The position numbers were made by a program, and so were the translations under genes. Source: Flavonifractor porci (GTDB lineage: Bacteria > Bacillota > Clostridia > Oscillospirales > Oscillospiraceae). From it: a DNA stretch of 64,000 bases. The notes beneath the pieces were generated by a model. It was not told the origin of the DNA. It did not search any database and worked only from the letters and a program-made list of their open reading frames with translations. Numbering within the stretch: the first letter of the stretch is position 1; each line of letters opens with the position of its first letter. Shown piece after piece: positions 48,217-57,087 of this stretch. The stretch covers positions 62,001 to 126,000 of the forward strand of contig NZ_JBBHLB010000008.1 of NCBI RefSeq assembly GCF_037572415.1, given 5' to 3'.

Positions 48217-49141
48217 GGAATTGGATCAACTAAAACAGGCCCAGGCCCGCCGCAAGCAGCTGGACGCCCAGATTGACGAGCTGTACCGCCAGCGGGGGGA
48301 GCGGCAGGCCAAAGTGGACGAAACCGCTCAACGCTTCCGCAAGGAGCAGGACGATGTGGACAAGCTGGAGTTGGGCGGCGTACACGCCTTTCTCCTCACA
48401 CTGACCGGCCACAAGGAGGAGCGGCTGGACAAGGAGCGCCGGGAGGCTCTGGCCGCCAAGCTCCAGTACGACCAGGCCAAATCGGACCTGGAATACCTGG
48501 AGAACAAGCTCCACAGTCTGACCCGGGAGCGGGACGGACTGCGGGACACCCCGGAGCAGCTGGAGGCGCTGTGGGCGGAGAAGGCCGATCTGGTGAAGGC
48601 CATGGGCGGCCAGGCAGGCGCCCGGCTGGTGGAGCTGGACCGCCAACTGGTCGGCGTGACCCACCAGCATAAAGAAGTACAGGAGGCTCTCTCCGCTGGC
48701 GAGAACGCCAAGCGGCTGCTGGACCAGATCCAGAACGATCTGGACAGCGCCCGCAGCTGGGGCACCTGGGATATGCTGGGGGGCGGACTCATCGCCACCA
48801 TGGCCAAGCATGACCGGCTGGACAGCGCCCAGTCCAGCATCCAGGCGGCTCAGCGGGCCCTGAGCGACTTCCGCACCGAGCTGGCCGATGTGAGCCAGCT
48901 TCATGTGCCCAACATCCAGATCGGGGAGTTTGCCACCTTTGCCGATTACTTTTTTGACGGCATCTTCTCCGACTGGTATGTCCAGTCCAGCATCAAAACG
49001 GCCCAGGAGGGGGTATCGGAGGTCCACATGAAGCTGACCGCCGCCCTCCGCACCCTGACCGCCGCCTCCCAGGACCTGAACGACCAGCAGGCTGCTCTGG
49101 AGCGTGAACGGGAGGCACTGCTGGATTCCGTCTCACTTTAA
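48188..49141 (+). CDS. Long coiled-coil protein of unknown function
   Basis: 317 residues, almost entirely heptad-rich helix (LNKELDQLKQAQARRKQLDAQIDELYRQRGERQAKVDE ...), with a short break (GTWDMLGGGLIATMAKHDRLDSAQSSIQAA) and a folded patch (ATFADYFFDGIFSDWYVQSSIKTA) near the end. No signal peptide. It overlaps the upstream kinase-like gene by 29 bases. GAGGTG is 10 bases before ATG 48188; GTG 48185 is an alternative start. No family recognised. Confidence 0.75.
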   Translation: MMEHLTKLNKELDQLKQAQARRKQLDAQIDELYRQRGERQAKVDETAQRFRKEQDDVDKLELGGVHAFLLTLTGHKEERLDKERREALAAKLQYDQAKSDLEYLENKLHSLTRERDGLRDTPEQLEALWAEKADLVKAMGGQAGARLVELDRQLVGVTHQHKEVQEALSAGENAKRLLDQIQNDLDSARSWGTWDMLGGGLIATMAKHDRLDSAQSSIQAAQRALSDFRTELADVSQLHVPNIQIGEFATFADYFFDGIFSDWYVQSSIKTAQEGVSEVHMKLTAALRTLTAASQDLNDQQAALEREREALLDSVSL

Positions 49142-49146
49142 CCACA

Positions 49147-49186
49147 AAAAGAACCGGTCTGCTCCATTGGCAGGCCGGTTCTTTTG
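49147..49186. terminator. Bidirectional terminator
   Basis: AAAAGAACCGGTCTGC / GCAGGCCGGTTCTTTT with TCCATTG loop between the converging coiled-coil and galM genes. Confidence 0.85.
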
Positions 49187-49202
49187 ATTGCGATCTCTTG
49201 GC

Positions 49203-50228
49203 TTATATGGTAGCCAGCCGGTAGGTGGTGGTGTGGCGGTACTCCTCCCCCGCCCGCAGGATGGGGCTGGGGAAGCCCTGGTGGTGGATGGCGTCGGGCC
49301 AGCCCTGGGTCTCCAGGCAGAAGGCCGACCGGGGGCCATACACCGCCCCGTCCTTGCCGGGCACGCCGTCCAGATAGTTGGCGGTATAGAGCTGGAGGCC
49401 GCACTGGGTGGTGTAGCACTCCAGGCACAGCCCGCCGCCCATCACCCGGGCCGCCAGCCCCAGGGGGGCGTCTGGCTGGGTCCGCAGAACAAAGTTGTGG
49501 TCGTAGCCGTTGCCCAGGGTCAGCTGGGGATGTTCCATGGACAGACCCTGGAGGAACTCCCGGGGGAAACGGAGGTCAAAGGGGGTACCCTCCACCGCCA
49601 TCAGAGCCCCGGTGGGGGTGCTGTTGGCGTCATTTTCCGTAATAGTGCTGGCGTAGACCTGGACCCGCTGGCCCTCCAGAGAGCCGTACGCGTGGCCCAT
49701 CAGATTGAAGTAGCTGTGGTTGGTCAGGTTACACAGGGTATCCTTGTCACTCCTGGCCCAGTAGTCCAGGGAGAGCACGCCGTCGGCGGTGAGATCGTAG
49801 CTCACCCGCACCTCCAGGGTGCCGGGGAAGCCCTCCTCCCCGTCGGGGCTTATGTGGAAGAGCACCAGCTTGCCTTCCCGGACCGCCGCCTCCCACACGG
49901 CCTCATGAAAGCCGTGGACGCCGCCATGAAGGCAGTTGGGACCGTTGTTGGCGGCCAGGGGGTAATGGACCCCGTTCAAATCAAAGGAAGCGCCGCCGAT
50001 GCGGTTGGCCACCCGGCCCACCAGGGCCCCGAAGTATTTGTCCTGCTTCTCATAGTCGGCCAGGGTGTCGCACCCCAGCACCACGTCTCTGTCCTCCACC
50101 AGAAAGCTGCGGAGGATGCCGCCATAGGTGAGGATCTTGGCCGTATAGCTGCCTGCCTGGGCGGTCCACTGTTCCACTTCCTTGCCCCCGGCGGTGACGC
50201 CGAAAGGTTCTCTCGTCCAGTCTGCCAT
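49203..50228 (-). CDS. galM: Aldose 1-epimerase (galactose mutarotase)
   Basis: Interconverts alpha and beta anomers of hexoses, feeding the Leloir pathway; cytoplasmic beta-sandwich. 341 residues: GALVGRVANRIGGASFDLNGVHYPLAANNGPNCLHGG, DTLCNLTNHSYFNLMG (catalytic His), GYDHNFVLRT, and FCLETQGWPDAIHH with the catalytic glutamate. Monocistronic; no other galactose gene nearby. Confidence 0.95.
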   Translation of the reverse strand: MADWTREPFGVTAGGKEVEQWTAQAGSYTAKILTYGGILRSFLVEDRDVVLGCDTLADYEKQDKYFGALVGRVANRIGGASFDLNGVHYPLAANNGPNCLHGGVHGFHEAVWEAAVREGKLVLFHISPDGEEGFPGTLEVRVSYDLTADGVLSLDYWARSDKDTLCNLTNHSYFNLMGHAYGSLEGQRVQVYASTITENDANSTPTGALMAVEGTPFDLRFPREFLQGLSMEHPQLTLGNGYDHNFVLRTQPDAPLGLAARVMGGGLCLECYTTQCGLQLYTANYLDGVPGKDGAVYGPRSAFCLETQGWPDAIHHQGFPSPILRAGEEYRHTTTYRLATI

Positions 50229-50499
50229 GGTTCACACCTTTCTCCCGGCCAGAGGAGACCTCCCCTTCCTTCCCTGGAGCAGGGTCTCTCTGCCTTGTCA
50301 TACCACTCCATGTTTGATCTTGATCCCGGGATCGTTTTGCACTTTATCATATCATATTTTGCAGCCTGTGCCAATAGTCCGGTCCCCCGCAGCAGTCCTC
50401 CGCTCCCCGGCTCAGCTTTTCTGTCTGTGCAACAGGATCGCGGTTCGGTGATGATCATGGGGAAAAAAGCCGCCAAAGAGAAAACAAGGAGGAATGTAT

Positions 50500-50946
50500 A
50501 TGGCAAACTATACGGAACATTATCAGCTGCACCAGTGGGACCCGTCGGACCCCTTCCTGCGGACAGACTTCAACCAGGATTTTGGCAAGGTGGATGAGGC
50601 CCTTTTTCAGCTGGCTTCCCAAAAATACGGCGAGGACAAAAAGGTCTTTGTCCTGGGCAGTTATATCGGGGACGGCGGCACGGGAGTTCAGGATATCCCC
50701 CTTGCCTTTCAGCCGTCGCTGCTGTATCTGTTCAACTGTGATCCCACAGACGACCATGACATCTATAGATTTGCCCTGGGTACCGGGGAGATCCAGTGTG
50801 CGTTTGATAACACCGGCAGTACCTGGGTCCGGGATGGGATCTTCTATATGACCCCCTCGGGGTTTCAAATCAACGGCGACGCGTTCGCACCGGGAGGGGG
50901 CTTTAATACCGCGGGGGTCACCTATCGCTACGTCGCCTTTCGCTGA
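50500..50946 (+). CDS. Small phage-tail-like protein
   Basis: 148 residues. The N-terminus MANYTEHYQLHQWDPSDPF, continuing LRTDFNQDFGKVDEALFQLA, resembles the start of phage tail or base-plate proteins in clostridial prophages. The rest is beta-rich with Gly/Asp turns (LGSYIGDGGTGVQDIPLAFQPSLLYLFNCD). AAGGAGG lies 7 bases before ATG 50500. It stands alone with a strong terminator, so it could be a domesticated remnant. Confidence 0.6.
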   Translation: MANYTEHYQLHQWDPSDPFLRTDFNQDFGKVDEALFQLASQKYGEDKKVFVLGSYIGDGGTGVQDIPLAFQPSLLYLFNCDPTDDHDIYRFALGTGEIQCAFDNTGSTWVRDGIFYMTPSGFQINGDAFAPGGGFNTAGVTYRYVAFR

Positions 50947-50950
50947 AAAG

Positions 50951-50981
50951 AGCGGCCCCGCTCCAGAGGAGCGGGGCCGCT
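50951..50981. terminator. Bidirectional terminator
   Basis: AGCGGCCCCGCTCC / GAGCGGGGCCGCT with AGAG loop between the converging tail-like and S-layer genes. Confidence 0.75.
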
Positions 50982-51017
50982 GCTATAAAGTGTCAGTTGT
51001 TCTGACGGGACCGCTTT

Positions 51018-53687
51018 TTAGCCGCCGATGACGGTAGAAGTGGTCAGAGTCTCGCCGCCCACGGTCACAACAACGTAGTACACCAGGGTGTTGTTGGTGC
51101 CGGTGAGAACGGTCTCAGTAGCGGTACCGGCAGCCAGGGTGCCAGTGCCCTCGTTCACCTGAACGGCGGTGTCCTTACCGGCAGTGATGCCATAAGCAAA
51201 CACCTTGTAGGTGAACTTGGCGGTATCGGACTCATTGGTGCTCTTCACAGTCAGCTTCAGAGTGGAAGAGGTAGCCTGATCCTTGGCCAGGGACACGCTG
51301 TAGGTGTCGCCCACGCCGGGGCCGATGGGGCCCTCGTCGGTCACGCCGTAGAAGATGGCGACGATCTCGCCGTTCTTCACGATGGCGGTCACGGTAGCGT
51401 CCTTGGCCACGTCAGCCAGAGCGCCGGTCTCGATCTTGCTCTTGGTGGTCACGGCGTACAGCTCCACCTCGGAGGACAGAGCATAGTTGGTGCCGCCAAT
51501 GCCGATGATGCCGTCCTTGGCCTCAGCGGTGACCTTCCTATCCTTCAGAGCATAGTTGTCGCCCTTATCGGGGGTGTAGGTCACGCAGGCATCCTTATCC
51601 AGGATCTCATTGTCCTTGTCGGCGTAGGAGATGCTGCTGTACAGCACGTCCTTACCATCGTTGCCGGTGATCTCCTTGTTCATCTTAACAGTGGTGATCT
51701 CACCGTTGACAACGGCCTTGTACTCCCAGTAGGTGCCGGCATCGGTATCGTTCACCTTAACGCCGGCCTTGGAGGCCAGGACGTAGACGATGTCCTTGGA
51801 GCTGGTGGCAACACCGGAGACAAACACGATAGTGGCAACATCGCCGCTCTTGCAGAACACGGTGTAGGTGCCGTTGCTGCTGTTCATGCTGGGCACGTTG
51901 GCATAGCCGGTGTAGGTGGCGTAGGTGGCCTTGCTGCCGGTGCCGGACTGCACGATGAAGATGGTCTTGCTGTTGGCGTACTTGGTATCGCCGCCGAAGG
52001 TCATGGCGGACTCGCCCTTCTTGATCTCAACCTTGCCAGTGGCGCTGTCCTGCTTGCTGGTCAGGGTGTAGAGGTCCTTGGAGTCCTTGGTGTACTCCAC
52101 GATGTCGCCCTTCAGGGCATCCAGAGTAGCCTTCTTGTCAGTAAAGCTGCTGCCGCTCAGCTTGTCGCCGTCCACGGTAACCTCGGTCTGAGTGCCGTCG
52201 GCCAGGACCAGCTTGGCATAGTAGTTGTCCTCATTGCTGTAGACACCCTTGCTGGCGCCGGTGTCGACGACATAGGCGTAGTCGCTGGAGGCCTTGGACA
52301 CGTTCACCTTCATGACGTAGCCGTAGGTGTCCAGATACAGGTCCAGAACGCTGTTCACCTTCACGTCGTCAGAGAAGGTCACGTTGCTGTTGAACTTGTA
52401 GGTGGTGCCGTCAGCCACAAAGCTGGTGGTACCGTTGACGCGGGTCACCTCGACGCCCTCGACCTTCTCGGCCAGAGCCATGCTCTGGATAGCGTTGTCA
52501 GCCTTGGTGTAGAGGACCACGTCGTCCTTGGCAAAGGCCTCGGTCTCATACTTCATGCCGTCCACGGTGACATAGGCCTTCTCGTCGCCCTTGGCGGCGG
52601 TAACCTTGGAGACCTCACCCACGTAGGTGTTGATCACGACCAGGGTCACGTTGTTCTTGTCGTCAGCGTAAGCCTTGACCACAACGCCCTTGCCGCCGAT
52701 CTCAGTGGTGTTGCCCTTCTGGATGGTGAAGGCGGTATCAGCCTTGCCGTCCTTCATGACGTCGGCCTTCACGGTGGCGTCCAGGCCCAGGTCGGAGTAC
52801 AGGTCCTTGGACTTAACAGCCTCGCTGTAGGTAGCGTCGGCAGCCTGAGCATAGGTGCCCACGACCTTGTTCTTGTAGGTCCACTTGCCGGCGGGAGCGC
52901 CAAAGGCGTCGCTGGAGTTCTCGTTCAGCTTCAGATCGGTGAAGTACTTCTCACAGAACTGCTGATACTCGTCGTTGCCGGAAGTCTTGTAGCCGGACTT
53001 GGTGGAAGCGGGGATCTTCTCAGCGCTGGCGTTCTGGTTGATGGTGATGTCACCCACAGTAACTCTGCCCTTGCCATCGTACTTCACCATGTCGGCCTTC
53101 AGGGTCTCAAAAGCCATCTGAGCGGCGTCCTGACGGGACAGCTCGTTGGCCAGGACCAGGCCGGAGGGAACGATACCGGCGGCAATGGCGTCAGAGGAGA
53201 CGTTGATCATCCAGTCGCTGCCCACGTACTTCTCGATGGAAGCATCGTAGCCCAGGGCAACCAGCAGCATCTTGGCGAAAGCAGCGCCGGTCAGCTTGCC
53301 CTCGGGGAAGAAGTGGCCCTGACCGTCGCCGGCCAGAATGCCCAGGTTCACGCAGTAGCTGATGTAGGGAGCGGACCAACGGTTGGCCGCCACGTCGCTG
53401 AACACGGCGGAGTTGGTGGTCAGCTTCTCAGCAGACTCGGTGCCCAGCAGCAGGTAGCAGATGATCTTGGCAGCCTGCTCACGGGTCAGGATGGAGTTGG
53501 GCTGGAAGTCGCCCTTATCGCCGCCCTCGAGCACGCCCAGAGCGACCATAACGTCGACAGCCTCAACATTCTTGATATCACTGGCATCAGTGAAATCCTT
53601 GCTCGCAGCGCCAGCGCCGATCACCATCATGCCCATGAGCATGACACCGGCCAGAGCCAGGCTGAGAGCCCTCTTGAGGTTTCTCAT
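51018..53687 (-). CDS. Large surface protein with SLH domains (S-layer type)
   Basis: 889 residues. Signal peptide (LKRALSLALAGVMLMGMMVIGAGA), then three SLH-like repeats in the first ~200 residues (FTDASDIKNVEAVDVMVALGVLEGG; FSDVAANRWSAPYISYCVNLGILAG; a degenerate third) which bind wall polysaccharide. The remainder is Lys/Asp/Thr-rich beta-type repeats (VTVDGMKYETEAFAKDDVVLYTKAD ...) ending in an Ig-like domain (TYSVSLAKDQATSSTLKLTVKSTNESDTAKFTYKVFAYGITAG). Very regular codon choice and a near-consensus promoter suggest abundant expression, i.e. an S-layer or major surface protein. AAGGAGG precedes ATG 53687. Confidence 0.85.
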   Translation of the reverse strand: MRNLKRALSLALAGVMLMGMMVIGAGAASKDFTDASDIKNVEAVDVMVALGVLEGGDKGDFQPNSILTREQAAKIICYLLLGTESAEKLTTNSAVFSDVAANRWSAPYISYCVNLGILAGDGQGHFFPEGKLTGAAFAKMLLVALGYDASIEKYVGSDWMINVSSDAIAAGIVPSGLVLANELSRQDAAQMAFETLKADMVKYDGKGRVTVGDITINQNASAEKIPASTKSGYKTSGNDEYQQFCEKYFTDLKLNENSSDAFGAPAGKWTYKNKVVGTYAQAADATYSEAVKSKDLYSDLGLDATVKADVMKDGKADTAFTIQKGNTTEIGGKGVVVKAYADDKNNVTLVVINTYVGEVSKVTAAKGDEKAYVTVDGMKYETEAFAKDDVVLYTKADNAIQSMALAEKVEGVEVTRVNGTTSFVADGTTYKFNSNVTFSDDVKVNSVLDLYLDTYGYVMKVNVSKASSDYAYVVDTGASKGVYSNEDNYYAKLVLADGTQTEVTVDGDKLSGSSFTDKKATLDALKGDIVEYTKDSKDLYTLTSKQDSATGKVEIKKGESAMTFGGDTKYANSKTIFIVQSGTGSKATYATYTGYANVPSMNSSNGTYTVFCKSGDVATIVFVSGVATSSKDIVYVLASKAGVKVNDTDAGTYWEYKAVVNGEITTVKMNKEITGNDGKDVLYSSISYADKDNEILDKDACVTYTPDKGDNYALKDRKVTAEAKDGIIGIGGTNYALSSEVELYAVTTKSKIETGALADVAKDATVTAIVKNGEIVAIFYGVTDEGPIGPGVGDTYSVSLAKDQATSSTLKLTVKSTNESDTAKFTYKVFAYGITAGKDTAVQVNEGTGTLAAGTATETVLTGTNNTLVYYVVVTVGGETLTTSTVIGG

Positions 53688-53751
53688 TTGGAATTCCTCC
53701 TTATTTGATTTGACCATGAGGAGGGAACATCCTCTCCATGAGTCTGGCATA

Positions 53752-53780
53752 ATGATAATCCATCAAATCCGTTCCGTCAA
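53752..53780 (-). promoter_or_regulatory. Promoter of the SLH surface protein gene
   Basis: On the minus strand TTGACG (53780-53775), 17-base spacer, TATCAT (53757-53752), 65 bases before the start codon, followed by a short leader containing the pair GAGAGGATG / CATCCTCTC-like bases. Confidence 0.65.
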
Positions 53781-53848
53781 CACCTCCGGCGCTTTTGTAA
53801 CATAAGCGTAATCTTCCGGCCAGGCTGTACCGGCAGAGGAAAGGAACG

Positions 53849-53880
53849 GAGACGGGCGGGGCGTCGGGGACGCCGCCCCC
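53849..53880 (-). terminator. GC-rich hairpin behind the cysteine desulfurase-like gene
   Basis: GGGCGGGGCGTC-GGG-GACGCCGCCCC stem directly after the stop at 53881. No T-run; it may be a terminator or a fragment of the hairpin repeats seen elsewhere. Confidence 0.4.
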
Positions 53881-55032
53881 CTACAGCAGCAGCTCGTACA
53901 CCGCCCCCTGGACGTAGTCGATGTCCTCAAAGGTAGTGAAGGGGCCTGCGGAGAACCGCACCGCCCCCTGGGGGAAGGTACCCAGCGTCCGGTGGGCCTC
54001 CGGGGCGCAGTGGAGGCCGCAGCGGGTCTGGATGCCGTACTCCTGCTCCAGCCGGAAGGCCATCTCCCCGTTATCCGCCTTCAGAAAGTCGATGGACACC
54101 ACCCCGGTGCGGTTGGCGGGGTCGTTCGTACCCAGCACCCGGATGCCGTCCTCCTCCAGCTCCATGAGCCGGGCCCACAGGTGCCCCGCCAGCTTATGCT
54201 CCCGGATGCGGAGGGCCTCCCCCTCCCCCTCCAGATAGTCCAGGGCCGCACCCAGGCCGAAGATGCCGGGCAGATTGAGGGTACCCGCCTCAAAACGATC
54301 GGGCAGGAACGCAGGCATCTCCAGAGATTCCGACCTGCTGCCGGTGCCGCCGGAGAGCAGCGGGTCCAGCTCCGCCGCCAGAGCATCGGTCACCACCACC
54401 CCGCCAATGCCCTGGGGCCCCAGCAGGCCCTTGTGGCCGGGGAAGGCCAGGCCGTCGATGCACATGGCGGTCATGTCCACTGGGATGGCCCCCAGGGTCT
54501 GGGCTGCATCCACCAGGAAGAAGATCCCCCGCTCCCGGCAGAGACGGCCTACCTGCTGAATGGGGAACAGGGTTCCGGAGACGTTGGAGCCGTGGCAAAG
54601 CATGACGGCCCGGACGTCGGAGGTCAGCTTGTCCGCCAGTCCTTCCAGGATCAGCTCGCCCCGGTTGGTACAGGGCAGATACTCCACCACAATTCCCCGC
54701 TGTTTCAGCTGCTCCAGCGGACGAAGCACCGCATTGTGCTCCATGGGGGAGGTGAGCACCTTATCTCCCGGTCGGAGCAGTCCCTTGAGCAGCAGATTGA
54801 GTCCTGCGGTGGCCCCGGAGGTAAAGGCCACGTTGCGGGGGCCGGGGCCGTTTACCAGGGCATTGAGCTTCTCCCGCACCTCCAGCACCCGGCCGGCAGC
54901 GTCATAGGCCTGCTGATAGCCCCCCCGGGCAATGTTGCAGCCGATGTTGGTGATAAAATCGCACATAGCCTCCCCCACACCGGGAGCCTTGGGGTAGGAT
55001 GTGGCGCCGTTATCCAGATAGACGCTGCGCAT
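53881..55032 (-). CDS. Cysteine desulfurase-like class V aminotransferase
   Basis: 383 residues, PLP-dependent. Begins SVYLDNGATSYPKAPGV; PLP lysine in AFPGHKGLLGPQG; histidine stack in LCHGSNVSGTLFPI; the C-terminal cysteine loop TRCGLHCAPEAHRTLG carries the sulfur-accepting Cys. Belongs to the clostridial subgroup resembling CsdB/SufS and selenocysteine lyase. With selenium and thiamine genes elsewhere in the window it could supply S or Se, but no direct linkage is seen here. GGAGG precedes ATG 55032. Confidence 0.88.
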   Translation of the reverse strand: MRSVYLDNGATSYPKAPGVGEAMCDFITNIGCNIARGGYQQAYDAAGRVLEVREKLNALVNGPGPRNVAFTSGATAGLNLLLKGLLRPGDKVLTSPMEHNAVLRPLEQLKQRGIVVEYLPCTNRGELILEGLADKLTSDVRAVMLCHGSNVSGTLFPIQQVGRLCRERGIFFLVDAAQTLGAIPVDMTAMCIDGLAFPGHKGLLGPQGIGGVVVTDALAAELDPLLSGGTGSRSESLEMPAFLPDRFEAGTLNLPGIFGLGAALDYLEGEGEALRIREHKLAGHLWARLMELEEDGIRVLGTNDPANRTGVVSIDFLKADNGEMAFRLEQEYGIQTRCGLHCAPEAHRTLGTFPQGAVRFSAGPFTTFEDIDYVQGAVYELLL

Positions 55033-55072
55033 GGCAGTTTCCTCCTGTCTCTACACTATTATATATAAGGTA

Positions 55073-55098
55073 AGGGGCGGGCATCTGCCCGCCCCCTT
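55073..55098 (-). terminator. Hairpin after the stalk/deacetylase-like gene
   Basis: GGGGCGGGCA / TGCCCGCCCC with TC loop; on the minus strand followed by TTACCTTATAT, a weak T-run. Confidence 0.5.
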
Positions 55099-55101
55099 GG
55101 T

Positions 55102-56277
55102 TCAAAACCAGGTCTCCAGAGCCAGCCGGGTCCGATAGTCCTCGCGCTCCATCCGGGGCAGCAGCCGGCCCAGCAGATCGGCGGTACCGGGCCGGTCGTC
55201 CAGCATGACCCGGACAGAGCCGGTACGGCTGTCAAAGTGATTCATCAGGGCGCTGCTGCGGGTGGCCGCCGAACGGGTATCCCCGGTCTGGTCCAGCTGG
55301 GGGGACCAGCAGGCCCACCCCTGCGCGGACAGCGCAGTAGAGACATCCCGCCCCGCCCGTTCCAGATAGACGGTGTGGGTCTTGAGCCGCACCAGCCGGT
55401 CCAGCATGGCCTCGCCCTGGGCCAGCTCCTCCTCTACCTGAGTCAGGGCGGTCCCCTCCACACTCAGGCCCACGGCATGACCGGAACCCACGATGCGGCG
55501 GAGGTTTTCCTCATTGGCCTCCAGCTCCTCCGGCCGGAACAGGAAAAGTGCTTTCACACCCGCCCCATCCAACTGGTCCAGGATCTGGGACACGCCGCCC
55601 CCTCCGGTACACTGGAAAGAAAGATACACCGTCAGCTCCGCCCGCCCCGGCTCCTCCCCCGGACTGGGGGTCGGGGTGGGCACGGGGGTGGTCTGGATGG
55701 AGGGCTGGGGCGTGTGATCCGGGTAGAGCTGCTTCATATAGGTATTGTACCGGCTGCGCATGGCGTCCTGGGCGTACTGGATGAACTCACTGCCCAGCCG
55801 CTCCTGCCCGTTGGTGATGCGGATCAGGGTACCGTAGTTGGTGGGCGTATAGCTGTAACGCAGACCAAAATAGGAACATACCGACGCCAGCGGCACAAAG
55901 ATCCAGCCGTTGCGGGACACCGCCCGCATCTCCATCAGCTGGCCGGACCGGTCCACACAGGTACCGGCGTTCAGATCAAAGGTGAGGGTGCCGTTGAGGC
56001 TGTACAGCATAAAGCTGTTTCCCGCGTCCCCCTGGATCTGTCCGTAGGACACCCCCAGGTTTACCCCGGTCACCGTCCAGTCAAAGGCCGTATAGGGGAC
56101 GTACAGAGAACCGCCGATCCAGGTAGGCATGGCCTCCAGCGGCAGGGTAAGCATCTGGTCGTTCTCCGCCATCAGGTAGATCTCCACCGTGTCCGCCCTT
56201 GCGGTGCTCACCAGGCCCGGTCCCAGCACCAGTACCGCCGCGCACAGCAGAGTGAGCAACCGTTTTTTCCAACTCAT
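55102..56277 (-). CDS. Secreted stalk-domain protein with polysaccharide-deacetylase-like C-terminus
   Basis: 391 residues. Signal peptide (LLTLLCAAVLVLGPGLVSTARA); a stalk/copper-amine-oxidase N-terminal-like domain (residues ~30-150, GWIFVPLASVCSYFGLRYSY); a Pro/Thr linker (TPVPTPTPSPGEEP); and a C-terminal NodB-like fold fragment (VSQILDQLDGAGVKALFLFRPEELEANEENLRRIVGSGHAVGLS). The deacetylase metal triad (Asp and two His) is not intact, so enzymatic activity is doubtful. GGAGGGG precedes ATG 56277. Confidence 0.75.
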   Translation of the reverse strand: MSWKKRLLTLLCAAVLVLGPGLVSTARADTVEIYLMAENDQMLTLPLEAMPTWIGGSLYVPYTAFDWTVTGVNLGVSYGQIQGDAGNSFMLYSLNGTLTFDLNAGTCVDRSGQLMEMRAVSRNGWIFVPLASVCSYFGLRYSYTPTNYGTLIRITNGQERLGSEFIQYAQDAMRSRYNTYMKQLYPDHTPQPSIQTTPVPTPTPSPGEEPGRAELTVYLSFQCTGGGGVSQILDQLDGAGVKALFLFRPEELEANEENLRRIVGSGHAVGLSVEGTALTQVEEELAQGEAMLDRLVRLKTHTVYLERAGRDVSTALSAQGWACWSPQLDQTGDTRSAATRSSALMNHFDSRTGSVRVMLDDRPGTADLLGRLLPRMEREDYRTRLALETWF

Positions 56278-56512
56278 GTCCGTCCCCTCCTTTCTTCCTG
56301 TTTCTGCTGGCATGATACCATGGCTGCAAGCCGCTCCGGCTGCTTGACTTGCGGTTATTATACCATGGTTTCTCCCCCCGGTAAAGCCGCCGCTTGCGCC
56401 GAAAGGATGGGGCTGGTATAATGTTGCCGGTTTTAATGGGATTTTAAGACAGCCTAAATGCCTTCTTTACCGGCCCTGGGGTATACTGGTACTGTTGAAA
56501 GGATGTGTTCCC

Positions 56513-57076
56513 ATGGATATCACATTGGAATTGGTGGAACAGCTGCGGAAACGAGCCCATATATCCTATGAGGAGGCCAGAGCCGTGCTGGAAGAGGCGG
56601 ACGGCGATCTGCTGGCCGCCCTGATCCTGCTGGAGCAGCGGGGCAAGATCCGTTCGGACGGCGGACAGAGCGCCCGATACTCCACCCGGCCCGGCAGCGA
56701 ACAGACCACGCCCCCGCCCAACGGGGCTTCCGCCCGGCCTGAGAACGCCGCCGGTCAGAGCGGACGGGACAGCTTTACCGGCTTTCTGCGCCGCTGCGTC
56801 ACCAACCGTTTTGAGGTATGGCGGTGGGGGGAACCCATTGTCTCCATTCCGCTGCTGATTTTTATTCTGCTGGTGCTGCTGGCCTTCTGGATCTCGGTGC
56901 CCCTGCTCATTGTGGGGCTGATCATGGGCTGCCGGTACCGCTTCGCCGGCCCCGACCTGGACGGCAACGAGGTAAGTCAGGCGGTCAACCACGCCGCCGA
57001 CACCGTCAGCGACGCGGTGGGGCGGGCCAGGGCTCAGGCCGAGCAGGCCGCCCACAAGAACCAATCCAAGCAATGA
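56513..57076 (+). CDS. DUF4342 protein with UBA-like domain and two membrane helices
   Basis: 187 residues. N-terminal UBA/EF-Ts-like segment (LELVEQLRKRAHISYEEARAVLEEADGDLLAALILLEQRG), a polar linker, then a DUF4342 region with two hydrophobic helices (IVSIPLLIFILLVLLAFWISVPLLIVGLIMGC) and a charged helical tail. Probably a membrane-tethered stress or signalling adaptor. It lies 11 bases before a response regulator gene and so likely belongs to that operon. GAAAGGATG precedes ATG 56513. Confidence 0.82.
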   Translation: MDITLELVEQLRKRAHISYEEARAVLEEADGDLLAALILLEQRGKIRSDGGQSARYSTRPGSEQTTPPPNGASARPENAAGQSGRDSFTGFLRRCVTNRFEVWRWGEPIVSIPLLIFILLVLLAFWISVPLLIVGLIMGCRYRFAGPDLDGNEVSQAVNHAADTVSDAVGRARAQAEQAAHKNQSKQ

Positions 57077-57087
57077 GGTGATGTGCC

